Below are positions 1-13,300 of a DNA stretch of 64,000 nt, in pieces. Both the position numbers and the translations under genes were made by a program. The stretch spans positions 129,265,132-129,329,131 of the forward strand of contig NC_067282.1 in assembly GCF_020740795.1 (NCBI RefSeq), written 5' to 3'. The DNA is from Apus apus. Lineage: Eukaryota; Chordata; Aves; Apodiformes; Apodidae. The notes under the pieces are model-generated. The model was not told the origin of the DNA. It did not search any database and saw only the letters and a list, made by a program, of their open reading frames with translations. Every line of letters begins with the position of its first letter. Positions within the stretch are counted from its first letter, which is position 1.

Positions 1-243
1 AAGAACTAGATCTGTACTCTGTGATGCCCATCTTCAGGATGAATAGTACCATTAAAATTCTGCCTGTGTTCACATTATAATCTCAATAGCTCCCAAAGAG
101 AAGACGGTACTTGAAAAATTAAGGCCTTTCAATCTGCACAAACTTTCAAGACCTTCCTGCACTAAATTCCAAATATAATTTATCCTGAAATTCAGGGAAC
201 ATAGTAAAATTATTATTTCTACATAATTGCATATGGGATTTAG

Positions 244-446
244 GGTGGGTACTGAGAGACTGGCACAGGTTGCCCAGGGAGGTTGTGGATGCCCCCTCCC
301 TGGAAGTGTTCACATCCAGGTTGGATGGGGCTCTGAGCAACCTGGTCTAGTGGGAGGTGTCCCTGCCCATGCAGGGGGTTTGGAACTATGTGATCTTCTA
401 GGTCCCTTCCAACCCAAACCATTCTATGATTCTATGACTCTGTGAT
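244..446 (+). mobile_element. CR1 LINE, 3' end fragment
   Basis: It matches the CR1 C-terminal/3' region (GGCACAGGTTGCCCAG, GTCCCTTCCAACCC) and ends in the diagnostic ATTCTATGATTCTATGA motif. It is 5' truncated at about 200 bp. Confidence 0.93.
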
Positions 447-1400
447 TTAGGATAAAGAATTCACATGCAGGCAGCTTAGTCCAATTCAGGTAGAAAAACT
501 ATGTTCTGCTTACCTAAAAATTCCCCCATAGTTTCAGCTGAATAACATGTTTCAGTTTCCTTAGCCTAGAGTTTTGCCAAGCATTGCTGAGTATTAGTTA
601 TCTTCGGTTACAGAGGCATACACATTTTGTGTTCTATTCCATTGTTTCATACTTTGGATTTTTTAAAATTGGAGTCGAAATTTATGTTTTATTTTCCAGG
701 TTTTAAAGACAAGAGAATGCACAACAGTTCTTTCTCCCTGCTTCACAAAGTAAGATTTGCAGAACTGTTCAACACTTTGAGGTGGTCATATTGTAACACA
801 GCAGGCTTTACTCATTAATTTATTATGCTGAGAAGAATGCATTTCTGATTTAATTCATTATTTAATTGTGCATATAATGTAGGGGAAGATGCTTAAGTTC
901 ATAATATATATTCATAATCCGTTGCTGAACTTGAAGCCACATAAGCAAAATCATGGCATGCCTAATGCAACACAGTTCTTCCAGCATCACCATGGGTAAC
1001 ATTCATATCAGGAAACAAAAGTAAACATGATTATGGGACATCTCCTCTCTCTTCTTCCTGTACAATTAAAGAGATTACTGTTCTTAGATTAAAATAATGC
1101 AATTCAGTTGAAACCCGACAGGTTGTAACATATTGCAATACCTTCATTATACAAGACTTGCACTGATACCATTGTATCATCCCCCGGTCCTTACTATCCA
1201 ATCTTATCCTGACTCTTCCTCCTATTGACGCTGGCCTGCTACCTAAATGTCCAACAAAACACCTGCTGACAGTCTGGAGTGCTGCAAAGTCAACAGTGGT
1301 ATGCCTCTTCCTGCTTGTTTAATAACTCTTGCTATGCTATAAATGATCCTCCATAGCATCTTACTTCAAGAACAAAGAAGAAAAGCTAGTCTTCAGTGAC
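447..1400. other. Intergenic, nothing recognised
   Basis: AT-rich single-copy-looking sequence between a CR1 end and the solo LTR. Short frames only. Confidence 0.6.
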
Positions 1401-2299
1401 TGTGGAGGTTTGGGCCTAACACAACAACAAAGAACCGGCCACGTGGCCACTCATTCAACTTCCCACACACACACACACACTGTGGGATGGGGAGGACAAA
1501 GGCCAACCAGAAGCTGATGGATTGAGACAAAGGACAAGGAGGGTTCTTCACCAATCAAGGTCCCAGGCAAAACAGACTCAGCTTGGGGAAAAATAACAAT
1601 TTAATTTCACACTAATCACACACACCCAGGACACAGACACACACAGAGCAGGGCTTGCAGATGTTACCCCACCCCTCCCTTCTTCCCAGGCCCAAATCCC
1701 TTTGTTCCCGGTTTCTCTCCCCCCTTCCCCCCAGCGGCACAGGGGGACAGGGGATGGGGTTTAGAGTCACTTCACAGGCTGGTGGGTCCTGCTGCTCCTT
1801 CCTCCTCAGGAAGAAGGATTCCTTACAGTCCTGCCCTGCTTCCTCATGGGGTCCCTCCCGTGGCAGGGAGTCCTCCCCCAACCTCTCCTTCATGAGTCCT
1901 TCCGACGAGGTCCAGAGCTGCTCCAGCCTCGGCTTCCCAGAGTCAGGGGCTGCTTCGGGAACAGCCACCTCTCCTCTTCAATCCTGCCTTCAGGGAATGC
2001 TCCACCACGTTCCTCCACAAGTGCAGGGGGACAGCTGCCATCTCGCCATGGGTTGCAGGGGAACTTCTGCTTGGGCACCTTCTTCCTCACCAGCCACAGG
2101 CACCGCTCTGCCTCTCCAGCTCAGCTCTTCTTCCACTGTTCCCTCCTCAGCTCTTTCACATGTTAACGGCAGAGGTGCATCTATTGTCCCTCTAATGGCT
2201 CCTTGGCTGGGTTTGGAGCTGGGGAAGCTTCTCAGCTTCTTCCAGGGGCCAGCCATGGGACCACTCACCCACTACCAAAAAACTCACCAAACCAGCACA
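1401..2299 (+). mobile_element. Solo LTR of an endogenous retrovirus, 899 bp, 5-bp target duplication
   Basis: It begins TGTGGAGGTTTGGG and ends CCAGCACA. It is flanked on both sides by GTGAC (1396-1400 and 2300-2304), i.e. TG...CA ends with a 5-bp duplication, as for ERVL-type integrations. The body has features I recognise from a widespread avian LTR: a CAAAACAGACTCAGCTTGGGG block, a C-rich stretch with repeated CTCCAGC/CTTCC motifs and a terminal CACTACCAAAA block. No internal retroviral genes adjoin it, so it is a solo LTR. A (CA)n run lies at 1464-1480. The 231-residue open frame across it is not a gene. Confidence 0.85.
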
Positions 2300-2304
2300 G
2301 TGAC

Positions 2305-5300
2305 AGATAGTAATATTATATGTTTTTTTAAAAAAGACATCAACTACTGAAAAAGGGAAAACTTGGTATTCTTACACCAGGGATGTTGTATACCTACCTA
2401 ACCAAATGCAAAGACCAGCAAAGTATTCCTTTCATTAGATGGGATACTCTCCAACATGCCAGAAAGACAAATTTCTGCAATAAGGCATCAGTTTTAACAG
2501 AAATTAAATCATAGGTAATGCACTATTTGCTTTAAAACTAGTGGTTTTTTTCACCTCCTTTTCCCTTCAGAAAATATAACTTCTGTCATTGATCAGTTGT
2601 GTGATCTGCAGCAAATCATAATCATTCCTGGTGTCCATGCTATCTTCAATCTGCACATTAGTGGCTGTAGAGTGCACTTAATAGCACCTAAAGCTCCTTT
2701 GATACCTACTTTCAGTATTTTCTTCTGTACAATCCTATAATGGAAATAGGACCTCAATACTCACCACAAAATGGGACAGAGTGAAAATCTGTATCTGTCC
2801 CAAGCACTAACAGTTCTGAGGCAGGATGGAATGACTAGAATAAACAAGATTATGTTCTGGAGAGTCTTCTCGGTTTATTGGCATACAGAGGAAAAAATAG
2901 GAGGAAAAGGGTTATATAAAAGCATAGTAGCAGGACTATTTCATTACAGACCAGGAGAAACCAAAGAAATAAATACATACATTTTTAGTAGGAGGGAAAA
3001 CAAGAAAATTATAGAAAGATGGTTTGTCCAGACAGCACATCCCTCTTTAGGCAATTTACTTGTGTTTGTAGTAGCAATGCTATATGCATGAAAACAGGAC
3101 GAAATGTGTCAGCTCCAGTTAGGAGTATGTAAATTAGTTCCCTCAAGACTATGAGATTATCTGTAGGGATTTATGAACTCTTCACACACAGCCAGTCACA
3201 TTCAGATCTTAGAGCCTGGTGAAGTTACAAGTATTGTTAACAGCTACTCTCCTTGCCAAAGACTGAACTGTGTCTCTGTACAGGCCTCCTTGTCTGACAG
3301 AAGTATAATAGAACATAGACAAACAACCTCAAGAAAGTATTTAGCGACACTTTGAACATTTCACTTCACAACTCTTAACACACTGTTCACTAAAGACATC
3401 TTTTGCCAGAGATTACAATAGTTTCTAGATGCAAAACTGTAGCCAGAATACTGACAAAGCAAGTTCTTTTCCAGCTTGACCAAGCACTAGATGTCAACCT
3501 TTCTTTGGAATGCTTAGAAGGGAGATAAAAGAAAGGTTAGCTTCTCAACAGCACCAGAGAAACTATGCATCACAGCTACTCCAGATGGCCAAGAAATTAA
3601 TTTGTGCAAGCTTTTTTTCCCCTGAGAGACAGCATATTTTTCCTTGCCATAAGAAACTGACTTTTCCAGTTTGTGGGGGCAAATGTTTGGATTTGAAATG
3701 AGACATCTGCTAGTCAGAGGTTAGAACAGTGACCACAAAGAAGCACATATAGAAGCCTTCCTGATCAAGTTTCCACTTGTGATGGACAGGGTTGCCTGAG
3801 GCCAGGGCTGTCATGAACTAGCTCCATGTTTGTCCTGGCCAGTAAATACTAGTAGAATTACCTGTGGAGAGAGACAATGCCTCTAGATATTATGTGTGGC
3901 TTTTACTAGCTTGTTCCTTTCAAATTTATGCACCAGGGGACCTAGCCTGCTTCTTGTGTTATCTACCTACCTTTCTGTTTAAAAGTAACATGAGCACTTC
4001 CATGTAATAAGAATGTTCATACACACAGGTATGTATAGAGGGATCCAAGCCTTAGAGTCATGCTTTACATATACACATTATTAAGCTACCATTGTAGAGG
4101 ATGTATTTATTACTTATGCTGTAGAGTTGCTTAACCTATTAAGTCTATTAGCCTTTAACTCTTCACAGTTTTGAGGTTTCCAGTCAGATGGTGTGCAAGA
4201 ATATTATATAATATAGGAAAGTAGGATGTGTAGCTCAGTCCATAAAAGCACATGCTATTTTATACATCATCAGAGCTGTGATGACTCCCACTGGCACTAA
4301 GATCCCAGCATTCAAGGAAGTCTACATAATCACAGAGAAATACTGCCACTCTCAAACACAGTTCAGGGGAGGAGCAGAAAAGCAGACAGGGAGACACCCA
4401 AGATGACAAACAACTCAAAGTACAATCCAGGCTACCTTTGATCCAGAGTCCACTGTATTACACGAGTTCTACACTGTAACATATAAACCCTTCGTAAAAA
4501 TCACTAGAATAACTGAATTTTATACTGCCTTTGATCTTAGCAGCTTGACTGAGCACTTACAGGATTATAAAGGTTTTTAATTTTGCTCACATGTTTCTTT
4601 GCAAGGAGAGGAAGTGAAGCTGACATGGAAAACCAAGGTTGGAGGGCAATTTTGCAGATGTCTAAGGCCAGCTGGCCAAGGGTTCTATACCCATAGAACC
4701 ATTAAGCCAGATAATACTGGGAAAAAAATGTATCTTTGATGATTTCTGATGGTATTGGATGTGGTTAGGAAACACAGTGAATTAATCCCAACACTGTTCA
4801 TGGCCAGCAGGTATAATGTATTGTTGGGAGAGATATTTGAGTGTCCTGGCATTCAGATTACAGCCACCTTTTATGTATTTCTTGAAACATTTACAGAATG
4901 TATATAAGACAGGCTTGAACACTTCAGAGAGAACTCTAGAAACCTGTGCCTTTTAGGTTTTCCATGAATTAGTTGTGAAGCTAATGAAATGCTAATACAA
5001 CCAAACAAAAAATTAATATGCCTTACTGTGCTGTTGTTTCTACCAGCCATTATTATTAGTCTAATTATTATTTAAATTACAGCTTTCATGGAGAGTTCTG
5101 TTTACGTCCATTTGAAGTCTTTGAAGAGTACAGGAAAACTAAATTGTCCTCTTGCACAGAGGAAGAGAAAAGCAAGCTTTTCAGGTTTGGGGTTTCTTAA
5201 AACATTTAAGGGCATTACTCATGACAGTCTGGTACAAGACATGTCACTGCAAAGTAATTTACAGATGCTTTTGAGTACACCAGTCCTTTTCAAGCACTGA

Positions 5301-6845
5301 CAAAGCTAATTAAGGAAACAAATTTCTCTTAGTACTAGAACCAAACCACCTTTGGAATCAAGCCAGGCAAAACACCACCATCTAGTTAATTCCTCAGTAA
5401 TTCTGGTTTCATGGCTGTTCAAAAGAGTAGGAATTACACAAACATACCATCTCAAATGAGAATTTTAAACATGACCCTCGTTTATCCCCAAATAAAGGGA
5501 CAACCTGGTAACAACTAAAACTTTCCTCATACTAACTTTCTGCTAAAACTTCACATTAATACAAATATAAAAGTAAGGACCACTAAATAACCAAGTTGAC
5601 AAGTGCAAAATTGGGCTTGCAGGCCAAGCATTTTCAACCTCTGGCAAATTCTCATAAGGGTTTCTTTAAAAAGCTGCATTAAACTCATTCTGCTGCCATT
5701 TGAAAACAATCTCTACCCAAGAAAAATCCTTCCAAAACTGACACTGTTTTGGAAATAGGAATACATACAGTCTGTGGCTGTGTGTAAACACAAAACAATG
5801 AGAAATCCTAACAGTGAGTCAAGTCACATAGAACATTCTGCAGAAACCAGTTTCCTTCAGTTTTCCATGTCCTCATTCTTACACTTGTTTCCTCTCAACA
5901 AGGTGGTTGGTGGCAGGGCCGCATGTTCTTGTATAGGTACACAGAATCCTTTAGTCTGATGAACAAGAACTCCCTCTGCCCTTTGAGAAAATGAAGGCTT
6001 CCTCTCAACACTGAAATATTAGTAAGCCAAGAAGGTACAATAAAAGCCAGAACAGTTATTTATGTCCTTTCTAGCAGATATTTTGAAGGTAGTTTTTTGG
6101 TTTGTTTTTCTGAAATGTGAAAGGGCAATAAAAGTTGCCTGTGATTCCTGTGTTTTCAAATCCATTTCCTTCAAATACAAATTACCAAATATAAGATAAA
6201 GATACATATAATTTTTTTCTCTGTGCTTCATAGCAGTAAACTGAGTGCTACAAATGTTTTTTTTACTTGAAGAACCTGGGTACACTGAAGAGAACTCAAC
6301 AGGCCTCAGGAAACCAAGACTGAGTCCCCTCCTGTTTAAGCTGTATACTCTCCTCACTAGTCATCAGCTCTCACTTTCAGCAACTCTCAGAATTCTTCCT
6401 CTCCCATGTACTTTGGTATCATGTCAGTAACTACTTGTTCACTTTCCCACTACAATCCCAGTTTCTATCTTATTTCATTCCGCCATTTTAGAGACAGGTA
6501 TTTTTACCTAGGATATTTGTTAGCCCTCAGGACAACTGTGACCCTCACACTGCTCAGTGTGCTTCAACACCTCTCCAGAAGTTAAACTACTTAAGCAATA
6601 TTATTTTACAGACAGGAGTACAGATAGAGAAAAATCTGAGTGACATTTGAAAAGCATTTAGAAAGTTTGGATCTCCTAGCTTTGAGACTCTCAATGGAAC
6701 ATGGACCCTAAGTAATTTCATTGGTTTTGACATTGTTGCTGTCATAGGCCAAAAGAAGTTGTGTGAGAAATCAGAACATGGTTAAGCAGAGGACTGAACC
6801 ACGATCTCCCAAGCTAAGAAAGCAAAAAGAATAGAATGCTCATCA
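2305..6845. other. Intergenic downstream of MRPS35, nothing recognised
   Basis: AT-rich. The 106-codon frame at 2771-3091 and the 112-codon minus frame at 6019-6357 have no recognisable product. A small perfect hairpin (arms GGTTCTAT/ATAGAACC) is at 4681-4700. MANSC4, the tail-to-tail neighbour of MRPS35 in human, was looked for and not seen. Confidence 0.55.
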
Positions 6846-6867
6846 CCAATATGACTCAAAACATAAC

Positions 6868-6873
6868 TTTATT
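6868..6873 (-). terminator. MRPS35: Distal polyadenylation signal AATAAA
   Basis: A second minus-strand AATAAA about 207 nt after the MRPS35 stop codon. It gives a compact 3' UTR of a size usual for mitoribosomal protein genes. Confidence 0.55.
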
Positions 6874-6975
6874 TAAAGAATAAGATTATGGAGAGGCAAA
6901 TAATGCTTACAATAAAATCCAGTTGTAAAGAAAAACTTCATTACTATTGAAATTAATTAATCATCAAGTTTCATA

Positions 6976-6981
6976 TTTATT
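6976..6981 (-). terminator. MRPS35: Proximal polyadenylation signal AATAAA
   Basis: Minus-strand AATAAA (TTTATT on plus) about 100 nt after the MRPS35 stop codon. It is canonical, but use relative to the distal copy cannot be told from sequence. Confidence 0.5.
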
Positions 6982-7079
6982 GTTATGGTTCTTAATAATT
7001 ATAATCTATATCATGTAGAAATATTGACACAGTAGTTTAATATTTCCAAAATAATCAGATGTACCTGCAGAGTCTGCTC

Positions 7080-7358
7080 TCATGGGCATGCCTGTACATT
7101 CAGTAGCTTCTTCACAGATTCCTTATACCGAGACATGTTACTTTCTGTTTCACCTTCATTTTTCAGTGCAATTACAGAGTTTCTGTAATCCTTAACCACT
7201 TCAGATGCAAGAAGCTCTTCCTCAGTTACATTACTGACATTCTCTGAGGCTTTTATTCGAAGTAGTGTATCCAAGGCATTTTTCTGAGAGCGGCTGTTTT
7301 CCCAAATATATTCTTCCATGTCTTCCTCAGCCTTCTCGCTCTCCCATGTCTCAGTTTT
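7080..7358 (-). CDS. MRPS35: MRPS35 coding exon 8 (C-terminus and stop)
   Basis: It encodes 92 residues and TGA, starting [20 protein letters not shown] after the acceptor TTTCTTTCAG|AAA. The rest is a charged segment with [12 protein letters not shown] near the end and a short tail NVQACP. The human protein stops soon after the same VKKLLN/VKRLLN motif, so the tail is a few residues longer here. Confidence 0.97.
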   Translation of the reverse strand, partial: KTETWESEKAEEDMEEYIWENSRSQKNALDTLLRIKASENVSNVTEEELLASEVVKDYRNSVIALKNEGETESNMSRYKESVKKLLNVQACP

Positions 7359-10300
7359 CTGAAAGAAAATGTACATCCTCTTAAAAACTACTCAAAACTG
7401 AAAAAAAGTTACAATAATCTCAAAAAACTTATCTCTCATACCGATTCACTATAACAATTGTTTCCCCTCCTCTCAAGTCCCAGGCTTGTAACTCAAGCCT
7501 CAGAGTTCAAAAGGTGCCCGCATGCTGAACATTTTATGTGTGGAATGAGGTTCTTCCCTCACACTGATCAAGTCCTTTATGTATCTGGCAGATAAAACTA
7601 GAGAAGTCAGAGTGGGAAGAAAAGTGTATGGACTATACATAGCGAATGACAAAAACTTGTAAAAGTAGTAATTTTAAATAACACCAAATGCTCAAGCTTT
7701 GTAAGCAGCCACCTAGCAATTAGTGTATGAGTTCTGGTATGTTTACACTGGCTGTGAGACATGAAGTGAGCTCATCCCAAATAACCTATGATGCAAGACA
7801 GTAATCCCTCACCATCTGGGAAAAGTGTAATTGTGACTCATAAGGAAAAGTGCCTCCAATTCATCCATTTCTTTTTCTTGAAAAACAAATTGATCCTCAA
7901 AAGAACCTCTATCCACAAGTTGCTAATTTTCGCCTAATTAATGTTGCATAATAAATCTGCCAGACACAGGAGTTTGGGAGGGGTTTTTTTGGTTTAGTGG
8001 GGGGGGTTTCGAGGGGTGGTGTTGCTTTGTTGCTTATTTTACAGTATTCTGTCCACTAGTCAACAAGGTTGCTGCAATCAAACCAAAATATTTAATAACC
8101 TTTTAATTAAGATCCAATGTTATTTCCCCTCTCCCTACAACTTGTGTGCTTAGAGTTATCTGAGTTTAAAAATACTTCAATAAATTCTGCATCCTGCACC
8201 TGGTAAATGGAATCTTTTGTCTTTTAAATCTCTGAGTCCAAATGTTTAGTCAGCAACACTGCTTTTAACTCTGCTAAAAGGCTCATATGACTGACATTAA
8301 AACCTGGACACAACAAAAAACAGAAGTAAAAGACCCTTATTCAAACTCTAGATTGGGGGGGAAGGATGTACTGTATTGCTAAAACAGTAGAGGAACAAGT
8401 AGGTATAGTAAGTATTCCTTACATCTTTGAAAAATACTGCAATTCAGTGTGGAAATTTACATAGTTTTAAATTAATGACTCCATCTTGTTTTACATACCT
8501 CTTGTTTATCTGCATAATGGCTATCCAAGACTTTTTTTTACCAAACCCCAAAAGAATTTTAAAGCAAAGGCTTCTCTCACAGGGCTAGAGTTTCTCAAGA
8601 GTAAGGGAATATGGGTATCACCCCTGGTCACTCCCTGGACAAAACTCATGTTTGAAGTTCAAACAAAAGATCACTGTGAGGCTTTTAAACACCTTTAAGT
8701 TACAGCAGAGACAACAAAAACTAATTACAGTTATTACTCTTTGGGAAAATCCTTCCCTGCACACATTAACTTACTGGATTTCAGAGATACACTCTGATAA
8801 ACAGATTAAGACTTCCCTCTCTCTTTTGAGCTATACAGAGCAGGAAGATTTTAAAGGAGGCCAAATAAACTGTTTAAGTATTTCATTCTTGGAATGCTTC
8901 CCAGCAGAATGGTGTGTCAAAATGGATTTTAAAATAAAATCTGACTTCTGGGGGCAAGAGAGGCAGGAAGTAATTTGACAGCAGGGGGAGATTTCAAAAT
9001 CCACTCTTCAGCCCTGCTACAAGAAGCCAGTCAGTATCCATTGCTGCAATGTTGGTGGCCAAGCCTCAAAATGATAAGTTATCCTGCTGTACACAGGCCC
9101 AGACATATATCACAAACAGGAAACTGAACAGAAACCAGATTTTTGCAACCTGACTATATTGAGTGAAACTTAAATACCTTTCCAACCACATTTACTTCAA
9201 GACAAAAAATGAATTTGGAATTATATTTTCAATTGAAATAGTACTCTGGGTAGTAGACAAGCACCCATGAACTCTGAATAGGAGAAATGTTACAAGTTGA
9301 AAGTGTTATGAAGAAAACTGAGACAATGAAAGAAACGTCATAAATGAGGTCTTTAACACTGTTTTTTTAGTTGATTATTTCTGTCCCCTGCCAATTTAAA
9401 ATATTAGTGTAAACTGGAGCAGAAGTCTCACAACTGAGAATTAAATCATGAAAACTAAAATAGAAGTGTGGCATTGTGTAACATTATTCTAGAACCCCCA
9501 CTTATTGAACGAGCTTAAAATCACGAATGTATGCTTCTTAATTAATTCACTACAAATGTAAATGATTGCTTCATTCTATCATACATAAGACAGAGTCTCA
9601 CTAAGTGTTAACCAGCCTGGCTGACGATGCACTCAGCTGATAATTTCAACTGTTTCTCTTACCAAAACTTGTAATAAGAACTGGAGGAAAAAAAACAAAA
9701 ACAAAAACCACACACACCAGAAAACAGCTTTTCACGTAAAGTCAAAGGATATAAACCTATTACCAAAGAAGAGGCACAAAAGAGTGATTGTTGTGGGGTT
9801 TTTTACACCTCTTAATGCCAATACACAGAATTATTTTTTAATGCTTTAAACAGAACAAGGATTAATTTCTAAGCAAGTATTTTATGTGACAGTTTAAGCC
9901 AGTATTTTGGGAGGTCTACATGGCTTTACAGTGCTTAATCAAAAGTGCTGACACAGTATAAACACTAAAACAGTACTCTGGCCAGTAAAATTGCTTTTTA
10001 CACAGAAGTCATTAACAAAAAGCTTCAATATATATGGTACCCCAAAGTACAGATAAAAGGAAAGCATTTCATCATAATTTTTCTTGAGTTTCTTGCCAGT
10101 TTAGCTTTCACAATTTTGCTGTCACAGTCAGGATTACAGTTGTCAGTTGTCTGGTGTTTACTTTTTAGGGGAAGAGATTTTAACTAAGATTTGTAGGTAG
10201 AACAAAGAAATCTTCAAGGCAATTCATGTTAGTCAATTTTCTTGTAAATGGCTTGAACAGTTAAAAATTTAATGCTGTTTAGCAAAGACCAAGTATTTTA

Positions 10301-13300
10301 GCAGGATTTTTTTTTTTAAGGGGAAGGAAAGTTCTTTAATTTGCAAGTCAAATTTCAAGCTCTGTATAGCCTACAATAAATACATGTATTTCTTTGCACT
10401 GCATTGAAGTAAAAAGATACTCTGTGTGGGACAACAAACACAAATTTTCAGGTTTTAAATGACAGCTATGCTAACATTTTCCAAATTTCTGGGTACCTTC
10501 AAGCTGAAGAGGAGTTGCCATAATAATTACATATTTATCTCTTTGAATATATTACACCTTCAAACTATTTAGTTAGCAATTTTAAAAGAATTATGATTTG
10601 TAAATATTTGCATCTGATGAGATCAGATAAAAAAAATTGCCTGGGGATGCTGAATACATTAAAATAGATTATTCTGAATGAACAGAACACTATTTTCTAG
10701 GACACAACAATAGTAGCACAGGGCAAGTAAGACCTCTAGAGCATCATGGAATACCAGGATAAAGACTGTGAGGACTAAACATTCCAGTGAGGTACAAACT
10801 TAAGAGAGAAAAGGAGAAGGTTGGATCACATGATCCTTGAGGTCCCTTCCAATCTGGCATTCTCTGATTCTATGAACAAGCAGAGAAGAAAGCATTGAAC
10901 TTTGCATCAGAAAATACTAGTGGATGTTAAGAGATGATCTCATACTTAATGATACTCACAGGCTTAATTAATCTCTGTCATGAACCTCCTCAGTAGTCAG
11001 CATCATCTAGATCCCCTCTTTCAAAACTGAGGACACCACTTTATTTATCTGGGCTGAAGTGGCTGCACTTATTTCCAGAGAACACATGCTTCTGAAAGGG
11101 TCATTTGAAAGATTTTTATCCAACTCAATTTGTTTTCTGAATGTCAATCAGATAAGATTCTGATCTCATCAAGAACGATTAGTGATATTAAGGGGTCCAA
11201 ATCTGTAATATTTTCTGTTCATTTTGTTAATATCTGTGCCTTATAAGAATTAATTTCTCTGCAATATTTAGACTGAAGATCAAACAGCTGTAAAAGTTAT
11301 ATTTATACATTAAAAAGGAGCCATGTTTCTCCAATTCCTAGAAACATAAGGGCTTAAAAACAAGGTATGGCAAAAAGCCTGCTACAGTCTGAAATAGTAC
11401 AAAGACAACTTTGAATTAAAACTTGTACTTGAATATTCACCCTCTGTGGTTCCAAGCAAGAGGTACAAAACAGTTTAACCTTCTTTCACTGCAATATGTA
11501 TGTTTCCTGTTGGCAAAATTCTTTCCTTTGATTTTAAATGTTTCAATTCATATCTTCAGAGAAAGTTTATTAAATTTAACATCTACTATGCCACTTAACC
11601 TTTATCTTTTCTGATTGACAGTAGTGATGAAGACTCTTTCAAGTTGTTAAGCTTCGAGCACTGGTGAGTGCACAATGAAATGTAATACATACTTCAAAAT
11701 CAAGTATATATTGCACCATTCAGAAACCACTTTTACTTCAGCCTCACTTTGCGTTACTTAAACCACATAAAATGACATAGTTAGACAGAATGCTATTGTA
11801 GGAAGGGCACAATTATACCACACTTCATTATTCTAAGATCTCAAAGTCAGAAGATTTACAGTAAGCAACCTTCAGTTATACCAAATAGCATCCAGACCTC
11901 TAAATCTCCCTCTCCCAGGAACATGCTGTAATCACTAAGCTATGGCACTCTTCTTCAGTTCAATAAATCTGGAATTTTGTTCTGGCCAGGGAGAGAGTTT
12001 CAGTAAGAGTGTCTCCCTCCACCTCCCATTTTAACCCTACAATCCATGTGTCATAACATCATGAGTGTTCATAACATGAAGTATACTTTTGAAACCTAAG
12101 TAGCCTGACACCTGCTTAGGTTTCAAAAGTGGACTCACATCCTTTCACATATTTTAGTCTGAATTACAGTGTAAACTCCTACAATGAAAACTACAAAATT
12201 CCATTCTTACTACATTCTACTGCCAGAACCTGAAGTGAAAAATATATGCTTACTTGTAATGACTTAAAATTACTCTAGATGAAAAAAAAAAACAAAACAA
12301 CAGTACAATTTAAGTGCTAACTGAAGCCTAGAAAAAAGCTATACAATGGATTTTAGGGTTATCACCAATGGTTATGTAAAAATAATTGAACTTCATGCAT
12401 ACACAGACTACTCCCCCCACAAGTGCCTTGCAGCTGAATGCTCTACTTAAAATGTAATGCAAAAGCTAAACAGGACCCTTTCCTCAAATTGAAGCTACAC
12501 AGCCTTGGAGTTCATAACCATTCTGCAGTTGTTTCCTTCCCTAACCTTTGTGCTTCAGCTTCTATGTCTTTTCATTTCAAGTAATCTTAGCACCTACAAT
12601 GCAAGCACAATCCAAAGAGATGCACCCAGAAGACCCTCTGGTTATTACTGTACATATTCAGTAGCCACTTTCCACTTATCCCTACTTCTATATTCCTTCT
12701 TTCTTACTGCTCTTTTTAAGTCTTGATTTTTTTATCAGACTCTTGTAGCTACACTACTAGAAAAGAACAAGAGGGAGTGGAAAAGTGTGTACAGCATTAG
12801 TCTACTGTCATTCTTAGCATGTCAGATTAGACCTTTTACTTAAAGCAATACACAGCAAAATAGAAAATACTTGGGCAACTTTCCCTAAGATCTCAGCTAT
12901 GTAATGTAGAATTGTATTGTCTGCTCCCCATCATCTTGTATGTTGAAAATCATGTGAAGCTGGACCAAGGAAAACTGCTATACTTTTTTGTAGTGTTGAC
13001 TAGTTTAAGTTATTTCCTTCTCACTTTATCTTTTCCAGACTCCACCTCTATAACGACTATGAATGTTCTTCCTTACTGGAAAATTAACTTCCTGCTGCAC
13101 TTCTTTCTCCTTTTTGCTTTCAACTGTAACACAACTTCACTTTTTAGTGATAAACTATTAATCCAAGCCAAGTGTGAAGGAATCAGTATATGATCTTTTC
13201 AACCACTTGAGGGCAGCAAACGCTTACTCTTTAAAAACATACCACCATAAAAATACATTCAAGTTTAGAAATTCTGCTAGAGCATTCAAGAAGTACAATC

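Larger units (their letters stand above)
6846..7079 (-). other. MRPS35: MRPS35 3' untranslated region (proposed)
   Basis: About 230 nt of AT-rich sequence follow the stop codon and contain two AATAAA signals. The end point is set about 20 nt past the distal signal and is an estimate. Confidence 0.6.

Noticed and set aside
1655-2350. 231-codon plus-strand frame
   Set aside because: It lies inside the solo LTR and runs past its end; the Ser/Pro/Leu composition reflects the C-rich LTR body.
1-6845. MANSC4 expected tail to tail with MRPS35 from human gene order
   Set aside because: No cysteine-rich MANSC-type exon was recognised on the plus strand here; it may lie further away or be absent.
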